From NCBI GenBank assembly GCA_020403425.1, contig JADBXR010000002.1, positions 806,001 to 870,000 on the forward strand: a DNA stretch of 64,000 nucleotides, in the 5' to 3' direction. Positions 9,585 through 20,100 of this stretch are shown piece after piece. This DNA comes from Chitinophagaceae bacterium (lineage in GTDB: Bacteria; Bacteroidota; Bacteroidia; Chitinophagales; Chitinophagaceae). A model generated the notes under the pieces. It made no database searches. It was given only the letters and a program-made list of their open reading frames with translations, and was not told the DNA's origin. The first letter of the stretch is position 1. Every line of letters starts with the position of its first letter. The position numbers and the translations under genes are program-made.

Positions 9585-10085
9585 GAACCTGTATAATGTC
9601 TTTAAAAATAAGCAATTGCAGGCAAGCTTGCATCAGTCAGCTAAAACACCTGCATAAAAGATCGGAATACCTGAAACAGGACACTGGATCTATACGAACA
9701 GATCTTTATACATTGTGATGCTTCAATAATACATATCTACGGACCTGATATCCATCCAGGTCCAGTTTTCCTTCAACCCTTCCTGGTCACTAGTCATTTT
9801 CTACTATCAGCTACAAGGATCATCTGTGCCCAAAACAATCCTCCCTGGCTGTTATGTCATTGATTGACTGGACCATACGCCCAACAGACCACCTGAGGCT
9901 CATCATCGATACTGATAGTAAACGATATTCGCTACAACACCCAGACAACATTTTACCATCAATAAACCAAATACCGGATTGATGTACCAACACAACAGAC
10001 AGTCCGATCGCAGCTTTATGATGTGAATCATATAAGTAAACTGAAATAAGGATTTCCTTTACACTCGTAATCATACAATCGATTC
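9585..10085. other. Gene-free 501-bp interval upstream of the nitrite-reduction operon
   Basis: No credible gene is seen here. A 7-bp inverted repeat (GGACCTG at 9741-9747 and CAGGTCC at 9757-9763) is followed by AGTTTTCC. A looser pair, ATCAAT and ATTGAT (14 bases apart, about 9959-9984), could be half-sites for an FNR/CRP-type regulator, but neither spacing nor orientation matches the usual TTGAT-N4-ATCAA box. The operon promoter must lie in this interval, because the first gene starts at 10086. Confidence 0.4.
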
Positions 10086-11459
10086 ATGTTACGTAGGAAT
10101 GGCTTATTGAAACGTTTATATCTTCCTGTATGCTACGGAATCATTCTCGTAACACCAACGATGCAGGCTTTTTCACAGAAACCCGGCTCAGACAGTTCGG
10201 ACAGTCACTTAACAATAACAGCACAGTTCAGGCCAAGATTCGAGATCAGAAACGGTGCATTCCGACCCTTGAGCAAGGGAGAGAGACCAGCCCAACTGAT
10301 CAGCGAACGCATCCGGCTGACCTTTGATTATGATTATAAGGACATCCTAACGGCAAGGATCTCACCTCAGACCGTTGGCATCTGGGGACAAGCAAATCTG
10401 GTCCAGGGCGTTGAGAACGATGGGAACAGGATAGCCCTTTTTGAGGCCTGGGCCAAATTGAAACTTTCGAAAAACTGGAGTTTGAAACTGGGCAGACAAG
10501 TGATCTCATTGGACGATGAAAGGTTCTTTGGAGAACTGGACTGGGCACAGGGTGCAAGGGCTCACGATGCTTTATCGGTTCAATTCAACAGGTATCGGTG
10601 GGAAGTAAAAGCTTTTGCGGCATTCAATCAGAATTATAAGTCACTTTACGGGAATAACATCAATAACCCCTCCGGTAATCTATACAACACGTCAGATGCT
10701 TTTCCGTACAAAGAAATGCAAACGGTATGGGCGGGTTTTCAAGTTAGCAAGAACACAAAAATATCCTTGCTGGTCACCAACATTGGATCTCAAAATGCCA
10801 TTTCACCGACAAGGGATACGGTTGTAACCCATTCTCATACGGTCGGATTACATTATTCTCATTCAGCTAAAAAAACCACAGTCACCTTCTCTGCATATTA
10901 CCAGTTCGGGGAAAACAATACGGGTCAAAAAACAAGTGCTTATTTACTGGCTGTTTTCAACAGTTACCAACTTACAAAAAAATGGAACCTGGGGCTAGGC
11001 AGCGATCTGGTAAGTGGAAATGATATTGGCAATACACCAACAACAGATCATTCATTCAATCCTATGTTCCACACAGGTCATAAATTCTATGGCAATATGG
11101 ATTACTACCTGGCTGGCAACGGGCATAGGAATGCCGGGATCTCCGATTCCTATATCAGGATCAATTACAAAGCTTCAGGAGAATGCCAGGCAAGTCTGGC
11201 CATTCATCAATTCTTTGCCCCCGTTACCATTGTCAATACATCCGGCAGCTATGCGAAAGATCTCGGCCAGGAATGCGACCTCTCTTTTATAAAAAAACTG
11301 AACAGATTTACAAATCTGTCCGGAGGTTACTCTTTTTATGTAACGACCCCCACGTTGACACTATTAAAAAATGTTTCAGATATCCGAAAGATTCAGCAAT
11401 GGTTCTGGTTAAGCCTGCATATCACTCCCACAATACTAAAAACGAAGTTTACCTCTTAA
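10086..11459 (+). CDS. Outer-membrane porin, alginate-export (AlgE-like) family
   Basis: The 457-residue protein has an N-terminal signal peptide (cleavage near residue 31, AFSQ) and an all-beta, aromatic-rich body consistent with a 16-18-strand barrel. Conserved early motifs include RPRFEIRNG, the ERIRLTFDY strand and [16 protein letters not shown], which is the typical GRQ..DDERF signature of the alginate_exp family. These porins carry anionic substrates. Eleven bases separate its stop from nirK, so it is the first gene of the nirK operon. An inferred role is passage of nitrite or another anion across the outer membrane, since the window holds no alginate genes. The substrate is not shown. 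Confidence 0.8.
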   Translation: MLRRNGLLKRLYLPVCYGIILVTPTMQAFSQKPGSDSSDSHLTITAQFRPRFEIRNGAFRPLSKGERPAQLISERIRLTFDYDYKDILTARISPQTVGIWGQANLVQGVENDGNRIALFEAWAKLKLSKNWSLKLGRQVISLDDERFFGELDWAQGARAHDALSVQFNRYRWEVKAFAAFNQNYKSLYGNNINNPSGNLYNTSDAFPYKEMQTVWAGFQVSKNTKISLLVTNIGSQNAISPTRDTVVTHSHTVGLHYSHSAKKTTVTFSAYYQFGENNTGQKTSAYLLAVFNSYQLTKKWNLGLGSDLVSGNDIGNTPTTDHSFNPMFHTGHKFYGNMDYYLAGNGHRNAGISDSYIRINYKASGECQASLAIHQFFAPVTIVNTSGSYAKDLGQECDLSFIKKLNRFTNLSGGYSFYVTTPTLTLLKNVSDIRKIQQWFWLSLHITPTILKTKFTS

Positions 11460-11470
11460 ATCATCAGATC

Positions 11471-12520
11471 ATGAAAATCAAAAACGCTCTCCTATCTGCT
11501 ACAACAGCCCTGCTGGTCTTATGTATGGTTGGCTGTAAAAACAACAATAACCAGCAAGCCAGTTCCAATGGAACGGATATGGTGGCAGAGGGGAATCCTG
11601 AAGTAGCAGAAATTACCGGGGCCCCTAAAGTACCGGCCCCCGTTGGCAAGCGGTCACCCAAAAAACTGATCGTGAACTTAGTCACATCTGAAAAAGAAGG
11701 CATCATTGCCGACAGCATCCCTTATACTTTCTGGACATTTAACAATACTGTTCCAGGTAGTTTTATCCGTGTGAGAGTTGGCGACGAGATCACCATCAAC
11801 CTGAAGAATGATGCGAACAGCGTATTGCCGCATAATATAGACCTTCATGCAGTGACTGGTCCGGGTGGTGGCGCAGTGGCCAGTTCTACCGTTCCTGGTA
11901 AAGAGACCTCATTCACATTCAAAGCCATTAATTCCGGACTGTTTGTATACCACTGCGCAGCCCCTCCGGTGCCCATGCATATCGGGAACGGAATGTATGG
12001 ATTGATCTTAGTTGAACCGGAAGGCGGACTTCCTAAGGTAGACCGGGAATATTATATCATGCAAGGCGATTTTTATACGAAAGCATCCACCATAAAAAAA
12101 GGGGTAATGGAATTTGACAATGACAAAGCCGTTGCTGAAAACCCGGACTATGTTCTATTCAATGGAAAAAAAGGAGCGTTGTTAGGTGCAAACATGATCG
12201 AGGCCAAAGTGGGAGAAACGGTCCGCTTGTTTGTTGGGAATGGTGGTCCGAACCTCACTTCTTCCTTTCACGTGATCGGGGAGATCTTTGACAATGTTTA
12301 TTTAGAAGGTGGCAGTACCATATCACATAATATACAAACAACACTGATACCGGCGGGAGGTGCTGCCATCGTAGAATTCAAATGTGATGTTCCTGGTGAT
12401 TATGTACTCGTTGACCACTCGCTCTCCAGGGCTTTTAACAAGGGGGCCATTGGCAAACTCAGGGTAAGCGGCGAAGCAAACCCCAAAGTATTCAATGCCA
12501 AAACAGTTGCCAAAGAATAA
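11471..12520 (+). CDS. nirK: Copper-containing nitrite reductase, lipoprotein form
   Basis: Nitrite reductase reduces nitrite to nitric oxide in the periplasm. The 349-residue product has two cupredoxin domains. Every copper ligand can be placed: type 1 copper His121, Cys162, His170 and Met175; type 2 copper His126, His161 and His316; catalytic Asp124 and His267. The Cys-to-His spacing and the HIGNGMYGL run match the class II (environmental) NirK lineage. The start at 11471 is chosen because it gives a lipoprotein signal with lipobox Cys22 (MVGC); the frame is open upstream to 11183 only by overlap with the porin gene. A lipid anchor is uncommon among well-studied NirK proteins, which are soluble. 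There is no C-terminal cytochrome c domain. nirV-like and SCO genes follow. Confidence 0.95.
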   Translation: MKIKNALLSATTALLVLCMVGCKNNNNQQASSNGTDMVAEGNPEVAEITGAPKVPAPVGKRSPKKLIVNLVTSEKEGIIADSIPYTFWTFNNTVPGSFIRVRVGDEITINLKNDANSVLPHNIDLHAVTGPGGGAVASSTVPGKETSFTFKAINSGLFVYHCAAPPVPMHIGNGMYGLILVEPEGGLPKVDREYYIMQGDFYTKASTIKKGVMEFDNDKAVAENPDYVLFNGKKGALLGANMIEAKVGETVRLFVGNGGPNLTSSFHVIGEIFDNVYLEGGSTISHNIQTTLIPAGGAAIVEFKCDVPGDYVLVDHSLSRAFNKGAIGKLRVSGEANPKVFNAKTVAKE

Positions 12521-13388
12521 AGCATTGAAAAGAAAAAGCATTATACGGTATTGTTATGTATTACTGACACTGATCTCTGTTTCCTGCAACAGGCAAAAAA
12601 GCAATTTACAGGAGAACGACCTATCAGACCAGTCAAGACCTGATACACTTATTCGGACAGCCGTACCTGTTAAAATGGTTTATATTCCCGGTGGGGAGTA
12701 TAAACCATTTTACGGTTCTGATTCTGTGATGGTCAGGGTCGATCCGTTTCTGATAGATGAGAGAGCCGTTACCAACAGCGAATTCCTGCAATTTGTGACC
12801 CACAACCCGCAGTGGCGGAGATCCAACATCAAAAAGATCTTTTCCGATTCTACCTATCTGAAGAACTGGCCATCCGACCTATCCTTACCACCAACAGCCG
12901 ATCCGGATGCACCCGTATGTTATGTTTCGTGGTTTGCAGCAAAGGCATTTGCGCATTCTGCCGGCAAACGGTTACCCACGTTGGATGAGTGGGAATTCAT
13001 AGCCATGTCAGATGAAGTATCTCCCAATGCCAGATCTAAGCCAGATTATTCTGATGCCATCATTGATCTTTACCTTAAGAAGGACCGCCAATACAAACCG
13101 GTAAAACAAAGCAAACCGAATTATTGGGGTGTGTATAATATGTTTGACCTGATCTGGGAATGGACGGATGATTTTAATTCCATACTTTCTACCAATGACT
13201 CCCGTGCAGGACAATATGATGATAAAAATCTATTCTGCGCAGGCAACGCGACCAGCGCTACAGATATTTTGAATTATGCTGCATTCATGCGGTTTGCCAT
13301 GCGCACTTCATTAAAAGCTAACTATACCGTGGCCAATTTAGGTTTCCGGTGTGCGAAAGATACTATTCATATAAAACAGCCAAGATGA
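12495..13388 (+). CDS. nirV: NirV-like lipoprotein, FGE-sulfatase (SUMF1) fold
   Basis: The 297-residue protein starts inside the end of nirK (26-base overlap), has a lipoprotein signal with Cys31 (SVSC), and contains an FGE-sulfatase/SUMF1 domain over about 58-288. Visible landmarks are [52 protein letters not shown] and LGFRCAKD. The cysteine pair of true formylglycine-generating enzymes is not evident, so it is probably not a sulfatase activator. In several denitrifiers nirV, of this same fold, follows nirK; its exact role is unsettled but has been linked to NirK maturation. The ATGA overlap with the next gene suggests translational coupling. Confidence 0.8.
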   Translation: MPKQLPKNKALKRKSIIRYCYVLLTLISVSCNRQKSNLQENDLSDQSRPDTLIRTAVPVKMVYIPGGEYKPFYGSDSVMVRVDPFLIDERAVTNSEFLQFVTHNPQWRRSNIKKIFSDSTYLKNWPSDLSLPPTADPDAPVCYVSWFAAKAFAHSAGKRLPTLDEWEFIAMSDEVSPNARSKPDYSDAIIDLYLKKDRQYKPVKQSKPNYWGVYNMFDLIWEWTDDFNSILSTNDSRAGQYDDKNLFCAGNATSATDILNYAAFMRFAMRTSLKANYTVANLGFRCAKDTIHIKQPR

Positions 13389-13963
13389 AAAACTTATATA
13401 TATTGATTCTACCCCTGCTCTTATTTTCAGCATGTAAGGAGAATAAAAAAGTTACTGCACCACTCCCATCCAATTCGATATTCAACCTGAGCTCTTCCTG
13501 GAAAAACCAGAATGGAGAATCGCTACAATTGAAAGATCTGCAGAATAAAACACTCGTAGTGGTCATGATCTACACATCCTGCAAATCCGCATGCCCGATC
13601 CTGGTTTCAAAAATGAAAAACATCGAATCCAAGATCAGCAGGAAAGATATAGACAATACCTCCCTGGTACTGATCTCCATAGATCCTAAGACCGACACTC
13701 CGGCAAGACTGAAAGAATTTGCCAGGAATAATGCGATGGATGCCCCACAGTGGATCTTCCTTACATCCAGCGAAGAAGCTACACAGGAATTCGCCAATGT
13801 TCTTTCCATGAAATACAAAAAGATCTCCCCTATCGAATTTTCACATTCAAATATTATCAGCGTGTTTGGTCCGGACGGACAACTGGTAAGTCAGGAAGAG
13901 GGCAATATCGACGTTGAAAAAGTGGTTTCTACGGTAACGCAAACGGCAAAAGCATCTGAATAA
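13385..13963 (+). CDS. SCO1/SenC-family copper chaperone lipoprotein
   Basis: The 192-residue protein has a lipobox at Cys17 (LFSAC), a thioredoxin fold and the SCO copper site: Cys66 and Cys70 in TSCKSACP plus His154 in FSHSN. SCO proteins deliver copper to, or reduce thiols in, the CuA centre of oxidases. Beside nirK the likely client is nitrite reductase, which is inference from position. The start overlaps the nirV stop by 4 bases (ATGA). It is the last gene of the four-gene operon, which ends before the hairpin at 14212-14234. The frame is open upstream from 13349, but those codons would only overlap nirV. Confidence 0.88.
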   Translation: MKNLYILILPLLLFSACKENKKVTAPLPSNSIFNLSSSWKNQNGESLQLKDLQNKTLVVVMIYTSCKSACPILVSKMKNIESKISRKDIDNTSLVLISIDPKTDTPARLKEFARNNAMDAPQWIFLTSSEEATQEFANVLSMKYKKISPIEFSHSNIISVFGPDGQLVSQEEGNIDVEKVVSTVTQTAKASE

Positions 13964-14211
13964 TAGAATTTACCCACGACACATATACCATTCCTGTTAA
14001 CAGATCATCTATCATCAGCGCATTTTCAATAAGCCTTGGAAATACGGTTTGCACTTCACACAAAAGCGGAATCATTGGTTAGAACAAAAACGCTGGCAAT
14101 CATGGATTTTCCCCTATCTAACAATTTACTTAAAGAAGCCATACTCAAGGTTCAGGCTGCGAACCAACCAGTATTCGAAAAAAGAGGTCCCTAGTAAGAG
14201 CAATAAGTATT

Positions 14212-14234
14212 TTTTTGGCTAATACCGCCAAAAA
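14212..14234. terminator. Bidirectional hairpin terminator between convergent operons
   Basis: The arms TTTTTGGC (14212-14219) and GCCAAAAA (14227-14234) with a 7-base loop give A/T tracts on both sides. The hairpin lies 10 bases beyond the stop of the minus-strand HD/YitT gene and 250 bases beyond the SCO gene. The remaining bases from 13964 to 14211 show no gene; a 30-codon frame at 14102-14194 is not supported. Confidence 0.6.
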
Positions 14235-14243
14235 GACACACCT

Positions 14244-15704
14244 TTAATGCCCCTGTTTGCGCTTAATAACACCACCAGAAGCTTCTTTGATCGTATTAGC
14301 GAAAACAAAAGCCTGGGGATCAATTTCTGCAACCAGATTCTTTAACCTACGCAACTCTAAACGAGTAATCACTGTGAAAATAATATCACAGTCGTTACTG
14401 ATCTCAAACTTACCAGGCAAAAAGCCTCGTTCACCCCGATATACGGTAATACCCTTACCCATCTTATTTACCAGTTGGTATTTAATGACCTCACTCTTGG
14501 CTGATATGATGGTTACCCCCGTATAAGCCTGGATACCTTCCACTACATAATCAATACAGCGTGTTGCAGTGAAATAAGTCAGGATAGAATAAAGAGCAGT
14601 TTCTATACCAAACTTAAAAGCAGCAATGGAAAAGATCATAACATTAATACCAAGTATAATTTCTACTATAGTAAAAGATGTACGTTTAACAGTATATAAT
14701 GCGATAACTTCAATACCGTCCAAAGCAGTACCTGAGCGCATCACCAAACCCACACCTGTTCCGAGGAATACACCACCGAATATTGATATCAGCAGTTTAT
14801 CAGCAGTCAAGGCAAACTCGGGTAAAAAATGCAGTGCTACACCCAGTAAAGCAACTGCTATAGCCATTCGAATCGCAAATCGACTACCCACTGAAAAATA
14901 ACCGGTCATTATCAAGGGTAGATTCAACATGAATAATGCTATACCAAGATTAAAATGCCAGATCTCATGTATCAACAGTGACATCCCTGTAACACCGCCA
15001 TCAAAAAAATGATTAGGCACCAAAAAACCTTTCAGGGCTATTGCAGCGAACAAAACACCTACAATCATTAAAGCAGCATCTTCCAGTATAACCAATTCTT
15101 TACGATGAGAGCCCTTTTGAGTAACCATTTGCTGTTCTTGCAGCAACCTCTCCAGATTTTTCTGCTTCCCGCCCCCCTGGTGAACAGTAGCATAACTGGT
15201 AAAATATTTATGCTCTGATAAAAATTTAATTTGAAGATGTAGCCAGTCAGTATCTGTCTGTATTTGACCAAGCTTCAGCATTTCCTGCTTAAGTCCATCT
15301 GCATCTTCAGCATATGCATCAGTACCCAAATAGTATAAATCCGCATCACATAATATCTCTGCTAAAGTATTGTGTGGTGCCTGTGGCATACGTGTAGCAA
15401 GGATCATATTACCAACCTGTTGTATCTGCGTATCTGAAAAACCAAAATCTGGAAGGATCTTTTGCGCATATTTACAAGACAGTTCTTCATGATTTTCATG
15501 ATTCTGCATGAAACCAACATCATGCAATAAAGCTGCTGTTTTTAACAAAATTATTTCTTCTTCAGACAATCTTTCTGCTTCTCCCATTTCAGCGGCAGCG
15601 GCAACGACCTTTGCAGTATGCGACGCATTGTGATAACTCAAATAAGCAGGCAGGCGCTTTGCCAGCTTATCCATAATATTCGCCTGTAGCTCTTCAAATT
15701 GCAT
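14244..15704 (-). CDS. Fusion of an HD-domain hydrolase with a YitT-family membrane protein (DUF161-DUF2179)
   Basis: The 486-residue protein joins two normally separate parts. Residues 1-195 form an HD superfamily phosphohydrolase with metal-site motifs YHNASHT (His25/His29), LLHDVGF (His61-Asp62) and a later CDADL aspartate. Residues about 205-380 hold five to six membrane helices with the YitT-family motifs GFLVPNHFFDGGVTG and RSGTALDGIEVIALY. Residues about 393-470 are the DUF2179 domain, proposed to bind a small ligand. HD domains commonly cleave nucleotides, including cyclic ones. The gene is the last of a five-gene operon, 9 bases after a REC-cyclase gene, so the HD domain may act on the cyclase product. 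That link is inference. Confidence 0.88.
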   Translation of the reverse strand: MQFEELQANIMDKLAKRLPAYLSYHNASHTAKVVAAAAEMGEAERLSEEEIILLKTAALLHDVGFMQNHENHEELSCKYAQKILPDFGFSDTQIQQVGNMILATRMPQAPHNTLAEILCDADLYYLGTDAYAEDADGLKQEMLKLGQIQTDTDWLHLQIKFLSEHKYFTSYATVHQGGGKQKNLERLLQEQQMVTQKGSHRKELVILEDAALMIVGVLFAAIALKGFLVPNHFFDGGVTGMSLLIHEIWHFNLGIALFMLNLPLIMTGYFSVGSRFAIRMAIAVALLGVALHFLPEFALTADKLLISIFGGVFLGTGVGLVMRSGTALDGIEVIALYTVKRTSFTIVEIILGINVMIFSIAAFKFGIETALYSILTYFTATRCIDYVVEGIQAYTGVTIISAKSEVIKYQLVNKMGKGITVYRGERGFLPGKFEISNDCDIIFTVITRLELRRLKNLVAEIDPQAFVFANTIKEASGGVIKRKQGH

Positions 15705-15713
15705 GATTCAAAA

Positions 15714-16745
15714 TTATTTAATTACTTGATATACCATTAACTCTGCAGATTTGTTCTTCAGCGAATGTTTTCCGAGGGGAACACACTCAAACGATACTTT
15801 CACTTTCTGATATGCATCTTCGGTAATAAGTATCTGTCCGTTTCCCGCAATACCCTGTAAACGCTGTGCCGTATTGACAACATCACCAATTACAGTATAA
15901 TCTAATCTTTTCAAAGCCGCAGAGCCTATATTACCCGATATCAGCTCTCCACTATTGATACCAATAGAAACACCTGGTTTAAAACTATATTCCACCGGCA
16001 AAGCCTCAATATCAGCCTTTATTTGAAGGGCAGCATCAATTGCCCTATCCAAATGATATTTTCCCCTGAATACAGCCATTACACAATCGCCCATGAATTT
16101 ATCGATGGTACCGCCCTGGCTAATAATATCTTTCACCATAACATCAAAGTAATTATTTAACAAGGTAACGACCGCATCTGGTAACTCCTTTTCACTAATG
16201 GCAGTAAATCCACAGATATCCACAAAAGCAACAGTGGCTTCTGTACTTTCATTTACCATCAAAGATTGTTCATACTCGCGCGTACTCATAAACTGAAGTA
16301 CATTCGCATCAACATACATTTTCAGGATATTGTTCTCTTTTATTGCTTGAAGGGTATCCTTCAATTGAGACACATATTTGATTGTTTTCTGTATGGTCAA
16401 TTCCAGGTCCTCGAAATTGACAGGTTTGGTCACAAAGTCAAAAGCCCCTTTATTCATAGCAGAACGGATATTATCCATATCCCCATATGCAGAAACCATC
16501 ACTGCTTTTGTCAAAGGTGCCACATCAGAGAGATTGGTCAACAAGGTAAGGCCATCCATTTCAGGCATATTGATATCACTCAAAAGCACATCAATGTCGT
16601 TATGTTCTCGCAGCTTTTCAATAGCTTCTTTACCATTAATGGCAAAAACAAACTCATATTGTTGATCCCTGATTTTTTGACGAAACTTCTGTCGGATCAA
16701 GAGTTCCAGATCTGCTTCATCATCGGCTACTAATATTTTGGTCAT
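15714..16745 (-). CDS. Response regulator fused to class III adenylate/guanylate cyclase
   Basis: Residues 1-125 are a receiver domain with acidic pocket Asp9-Asp10, phosphoacceptor Asp57 (LLSDINMPEMDG) and Lys107 (VTKP). A linker helix leads to a cyclase homology domain over about 165-340. Metal-binding aspartates Asp176 (FVDICGF) and Asp220 (FMGDCV), purine-selecting Lys216, and the transition-state pair Asn291 and Arg295 (NTAQRL) are all present, so it should be active. The second base-selecting position holds Thr284 (DYTVIGD) rather than Asp, the pattern of the class IIIb cyclases, which in studied cases make cAMP and respond to bicarbonate. Its start overlaps the preceding regulator's stop by 4 bases. 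The kinases upstream are the natural phosphate donors. Confidence 0.92.
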   Translation of the reverse strand: MTKILVADDEADLELLIRQKFRQKIRDQQYEFVFAINGKEAIEKLREHNDIDVLLSDINMPEMDGLTLLTNLSDVAPLTKAVMVSAYGDMDNIRSAMNKGAFDFVTKPVNFEDLELTIQKTIKYVSQLKDTLQAIKENNILKMYVDANVLQFMSTREYEQSLMVNESTEATVAFVDICGFTAISEKELPDAVVTLLNNYFDVMVKDIISQGGTIDKFMGDCVMAVFRGKYHLDRAIDAALQIKADIEALPVEYSFKPGVSIGINSGELISGNIGSAALKRLDYTVIGDVVNTAQRLQGIAGNGQILITEDAYQKVKVSFECVPLGKHSLKNKSAELMVYQVIK

Positions 16746-17119
16746 AATTGAATAGTTTTGAGTTTTTCTTTAAGGGTGCCGAAATCTATCGGTTTGGTAA
16801 GGAAATCATCAGCACCTAATTGTTTGGCCTGATTATAATTATCTGCATCGCCGTAAGCCGTGATCATCATGACCACAGGTGGTGGCTGATGATAGTGTTG
16901 TTTGATTCTGCTTAGCAATTCTAACCCACTCATACCTGGCATATTGATATCAGACAGGATCAATACGGCTTCATGACGGATATTTTCCATAACCTCCAAT
17001 GCCTGCTCTCCCGAAAAAGCGAACACAAAAGAAAATTCGCCTGATTTGAGCTCTTTACGAAACCGTTGCTCAAACAATGATTGAACATCTTGCTCATCAT
17101 CTACAACTAATATTTTCAT
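16742..17119 (-). CDS. Single-domain response regulator (CheY-like)
   Basis: The 125-residue protein is a lone receiver domain with Asp8-Asp9, phosphoacceptor Asp57 (LILSDINMPGMSG), a conserved Thr at 87 (MITAYGD) and Lys108 (LTKP). There is no output domain, so it must act by protein contact or as a phosphate relay or sink. Its receiver resembles that of the next gene (shared spacing, SDINMP and ADD/VDDE motifs), which points to a duplication. It sits 33 bases after a kinase gene and overlaps the REC-cyclase by 4 bases, so both regulators are probably made in step and compete for phosphate from the two kinases. Confidence 0.9.
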   Translation of the reverse strand: MKILVVDDEQDVQSLFEQRFRKELKSGEFSFVFAFSGEQALEVMENIRHEAVLILSDINMPGMSGLELLSRIKQHYHQPPPVVMMITAYGDADNYNQAKQLGADDFLTKPIDFGTLKEKLKTIQL

Positions 17120-17152
17120 GGGTTTGGAGTTTGTTTTGAATTGTTTAATATA

Positions 17153-20100
17153 TCATGTAATGGGTAAAACAATTTGGAAATTGGTACCAAGACCAGGCTC
17201 ACTACTTACTGTGAGTTGACCACCGTGCCCTTTCGTAATGATATCGTAACTAAGGCTTAGTCCCAACCCTGTACCTTCACCAGTTGGCTTGGTGGTAAAA
17301 AAGGGTTGAAAGATTTTATCGCGAATGGTATCTGGAATACCATTACCGTTGTCCTTGACCTCTATGGAAACTGTTTGTCCCTTCTTTTGGGTAATGATCC
17401 TTACTTTAGGCACAAATGGTTCATTGGTCCCGGCCGCTATCAGTTTCCTATGCTTTTCCTGAACCGCATAAAATGCATTGTTGATGAGATTCAACACTAC
17501 ACGGCCAATTTCCTGGGGAATAACAGGTATCCTTCCTACAGCCGGATCAAATTCTGTTTCATATTGGGCTTGAAATTGTTTGTCCTTGGCTCTTAAACCA
17601 TGATAGGACAGACGCAGATATTCATCGCACAATACATTGATATCTGTAAGCTCTTTCTGTCCCGTACTGCTTCTGCTATGCTGCAGCATACCCTTCACAA
17701 TAGAATCCGCGCGTTTACCATGCTGAGCAATTTTGATCACATTCTGTTGAATATCAGATGCAATAGACCTCGCTTCCGTAAGATCACCTTTATCCAACGC
17801 CTCATTCATCTCATCAACCAATTCATTGCTGACCTCACTGAAATTATTAACAAAGTTCAAAGGATTTTGAATTTCATGTGCAATGCCAGCTGTGAGTTCA
17901 CCTAAGCTCGCCATTTTTTCAGCCTGAATGAGTTGCTTTTGTGTTGACTGAAGTCTTTCCAAAGAGGTCTGCAATTCCGAAGTTCTCTGAGAGACCTGTA
18001 TTTCCAACCATGCATTCTTTTCTCTTGCTGCATGTGTTCGCCAAAACACAATCATCCAAATAATACCAATCAAAAGGAAAACCAATAATAACCGGAACCA
18101 AATGGTCTGATAGAAAAAGGGAGAAACTGAAAACCCTAATTTAGCGACTTTTGTTGCCCAAATCCCGTCATTGTTACTTGCACTTATCTCAAATACATAA
18201 TCACCAGGTGGTAAGTTTGTATAAAAAGCCCTAGTATCGCCTTTCGAAAAAATCCAAGCAGTATCCCTTCCCAATAAACGAAACTTAATTCGGTTCTTCT
18301 CCGGAGATATGAAACTTAAAACGCTGTAATCAAATATATATCTGTGATCGCCCGGAGCGATCTTAGCTTTTCCAAAATAAACAGAGTCATCAACTTGCAA
18401 GCTATTAATGCTTATTAAAGGAGGCTGTGTATTGATTTGAAGATTAGCAGGATCAACAACCACCAATCCACCAATAGCTGGTACATACACAGATCCGTTT
18501 TTACCTACAATGGAATGGCGAGCACCTACACATTGGCGGTTATTCATCCCATCGCCATCATCCAGGTACTTCCAATCTATTTTGTTGATCCGATGATTCA
18601 CATAAGCATCTATTTGTGAATATTTGGCGTAAAAGATCCCTTTGTTAGTTGGACACCACCAATTACCTACACTATCCATTAAAATACTAAATACAGATGT
18701 CTCATTCAATCCCGACGCATATCCCACTGATGTCGACCTTCCATTCAACCATCTCACTATACCTCTTCCGGTAGCAAACCATAATGCACCATGCTTATCT
18801 TCAACTGCGTTGAATACTTGTATACCCGATGCCCCATCGAACAAATCTAAGGGCTTCGCCTGCCCGGTTTTATCGATCCTGATAACACCGGTCCTGTAAG
18901 AAGTAACCAACCAGCTGCTATCCTTAAGCTGGTGAATGGAACTAATATATATATCAGAAAAATTGACCTTAGGCAATGACATATAAGCAACCTTACCTTT
19001 ATCGTCAATCGTAGCAAGACCTTTATATGCAACACCAAAATACATTTTACCATCAAAACCATCTGCAGCATATCTTGTTTGACCATCCAGATTAAAATTG
19101 GTTTCTCCACTCGCAGAAATTTTGAGAACGCCATTCTGATGTGTCAACCATATATTTTGTTTTCTGTCAACATAAGTATGTATTATATTAACAACATCCT
19201 TAAATGCCTTTTTATTTTTGATTTGATATGGCTTGATGATACCATTTTCTAACCAGTACAATGAGTCCATCGCACTCGTGACCAGATATTTTCCAGAACT
19301 CACTTCCGCAATGGCTGAAACACGATTATTAGCAATCCCTTCGACCTCCGCATAATTCACAACTTTAGTTGTAGATATTTTAAACAACCCCCTGTCAGTC
19401 GCTAACCAAATATTATCCTCTCTGTCAACTGTTATATTATGTAATGTTTGGATATTGAGATATTGCTTAGGAAATCTATAAAATCGATCACTGCCCTCAG
19501 GTAAATAAGCAACCCCATTACCTATAGACACCCAGACACGCTTTTTAGCATCCTCGGCGATATAAGCAAAACTTGGATTAGGCACAGGAACGCTTACTTT
19601 TTCCATACCAGGATAAGCTGCGAAGCTTCTGCCATTCCACAAATAGATCCCTTGAGACGATGTCATCCAAACCCTTCCTTTACTATCCCTAAAAACACTT
19701 ATGACAAACACACCTGGTTTAAGTCCATCATTTTCAGTAAGCTCTCGCCATCTCCCATCATTTTCCTTGTGCGAAATCTTCCCTCCAAGAATAAACCAAT
19801 CCTCGTAAGTAATACAATCCCCTCCTGGCGTACACTTTCTATAGTCGCGGTAAAGATCCTGTGGTATAGTATAATGCCGCTTGGTTTTAGGGTCAAATAT
19901 GATCATTTCAGTTTTACCAACGCCCACTATTGGAGGGCTTAATATTAATTCACCCTTCGCCGTTTTTCCACGCAGAAAAATAGCCTTACTACCCGGCAAG
20001 TACGTTGAGAACATACCATGTTTGTAACCGACCAACCCCACCCCTGCAATGGGGAACCAAAGTGTACTGTCTTCACTTTCCGTGAATAAACTATTGCTAT

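Noticed and set aside
9959..9984. ATCAAT...ATTGAT pair as an FNR-type operator for the nirK operon
   Set aside because: Half-site orientation and 14-base spacing do not fit the TTGAT-N4-ATCAA consensus.
9820..10074. 84-codon minus-strand frame in the gap before the nitrite-reduction operon
   Set aside because: No recognisable domain or signal, odd composition for a protein, and it covers the region that must hold the operon promoter.
11183..11470. Upstream extension of the nirK frame
   Set aside because: It overlaps the porin gene in another frame and would hide the lipoprotein signal that begins at 11471.
14102..14194. 30-codon frame between the SCO gene and the terminator
   Set aside because: Too short to judge, no promoter, no similarity to anything I recognise.
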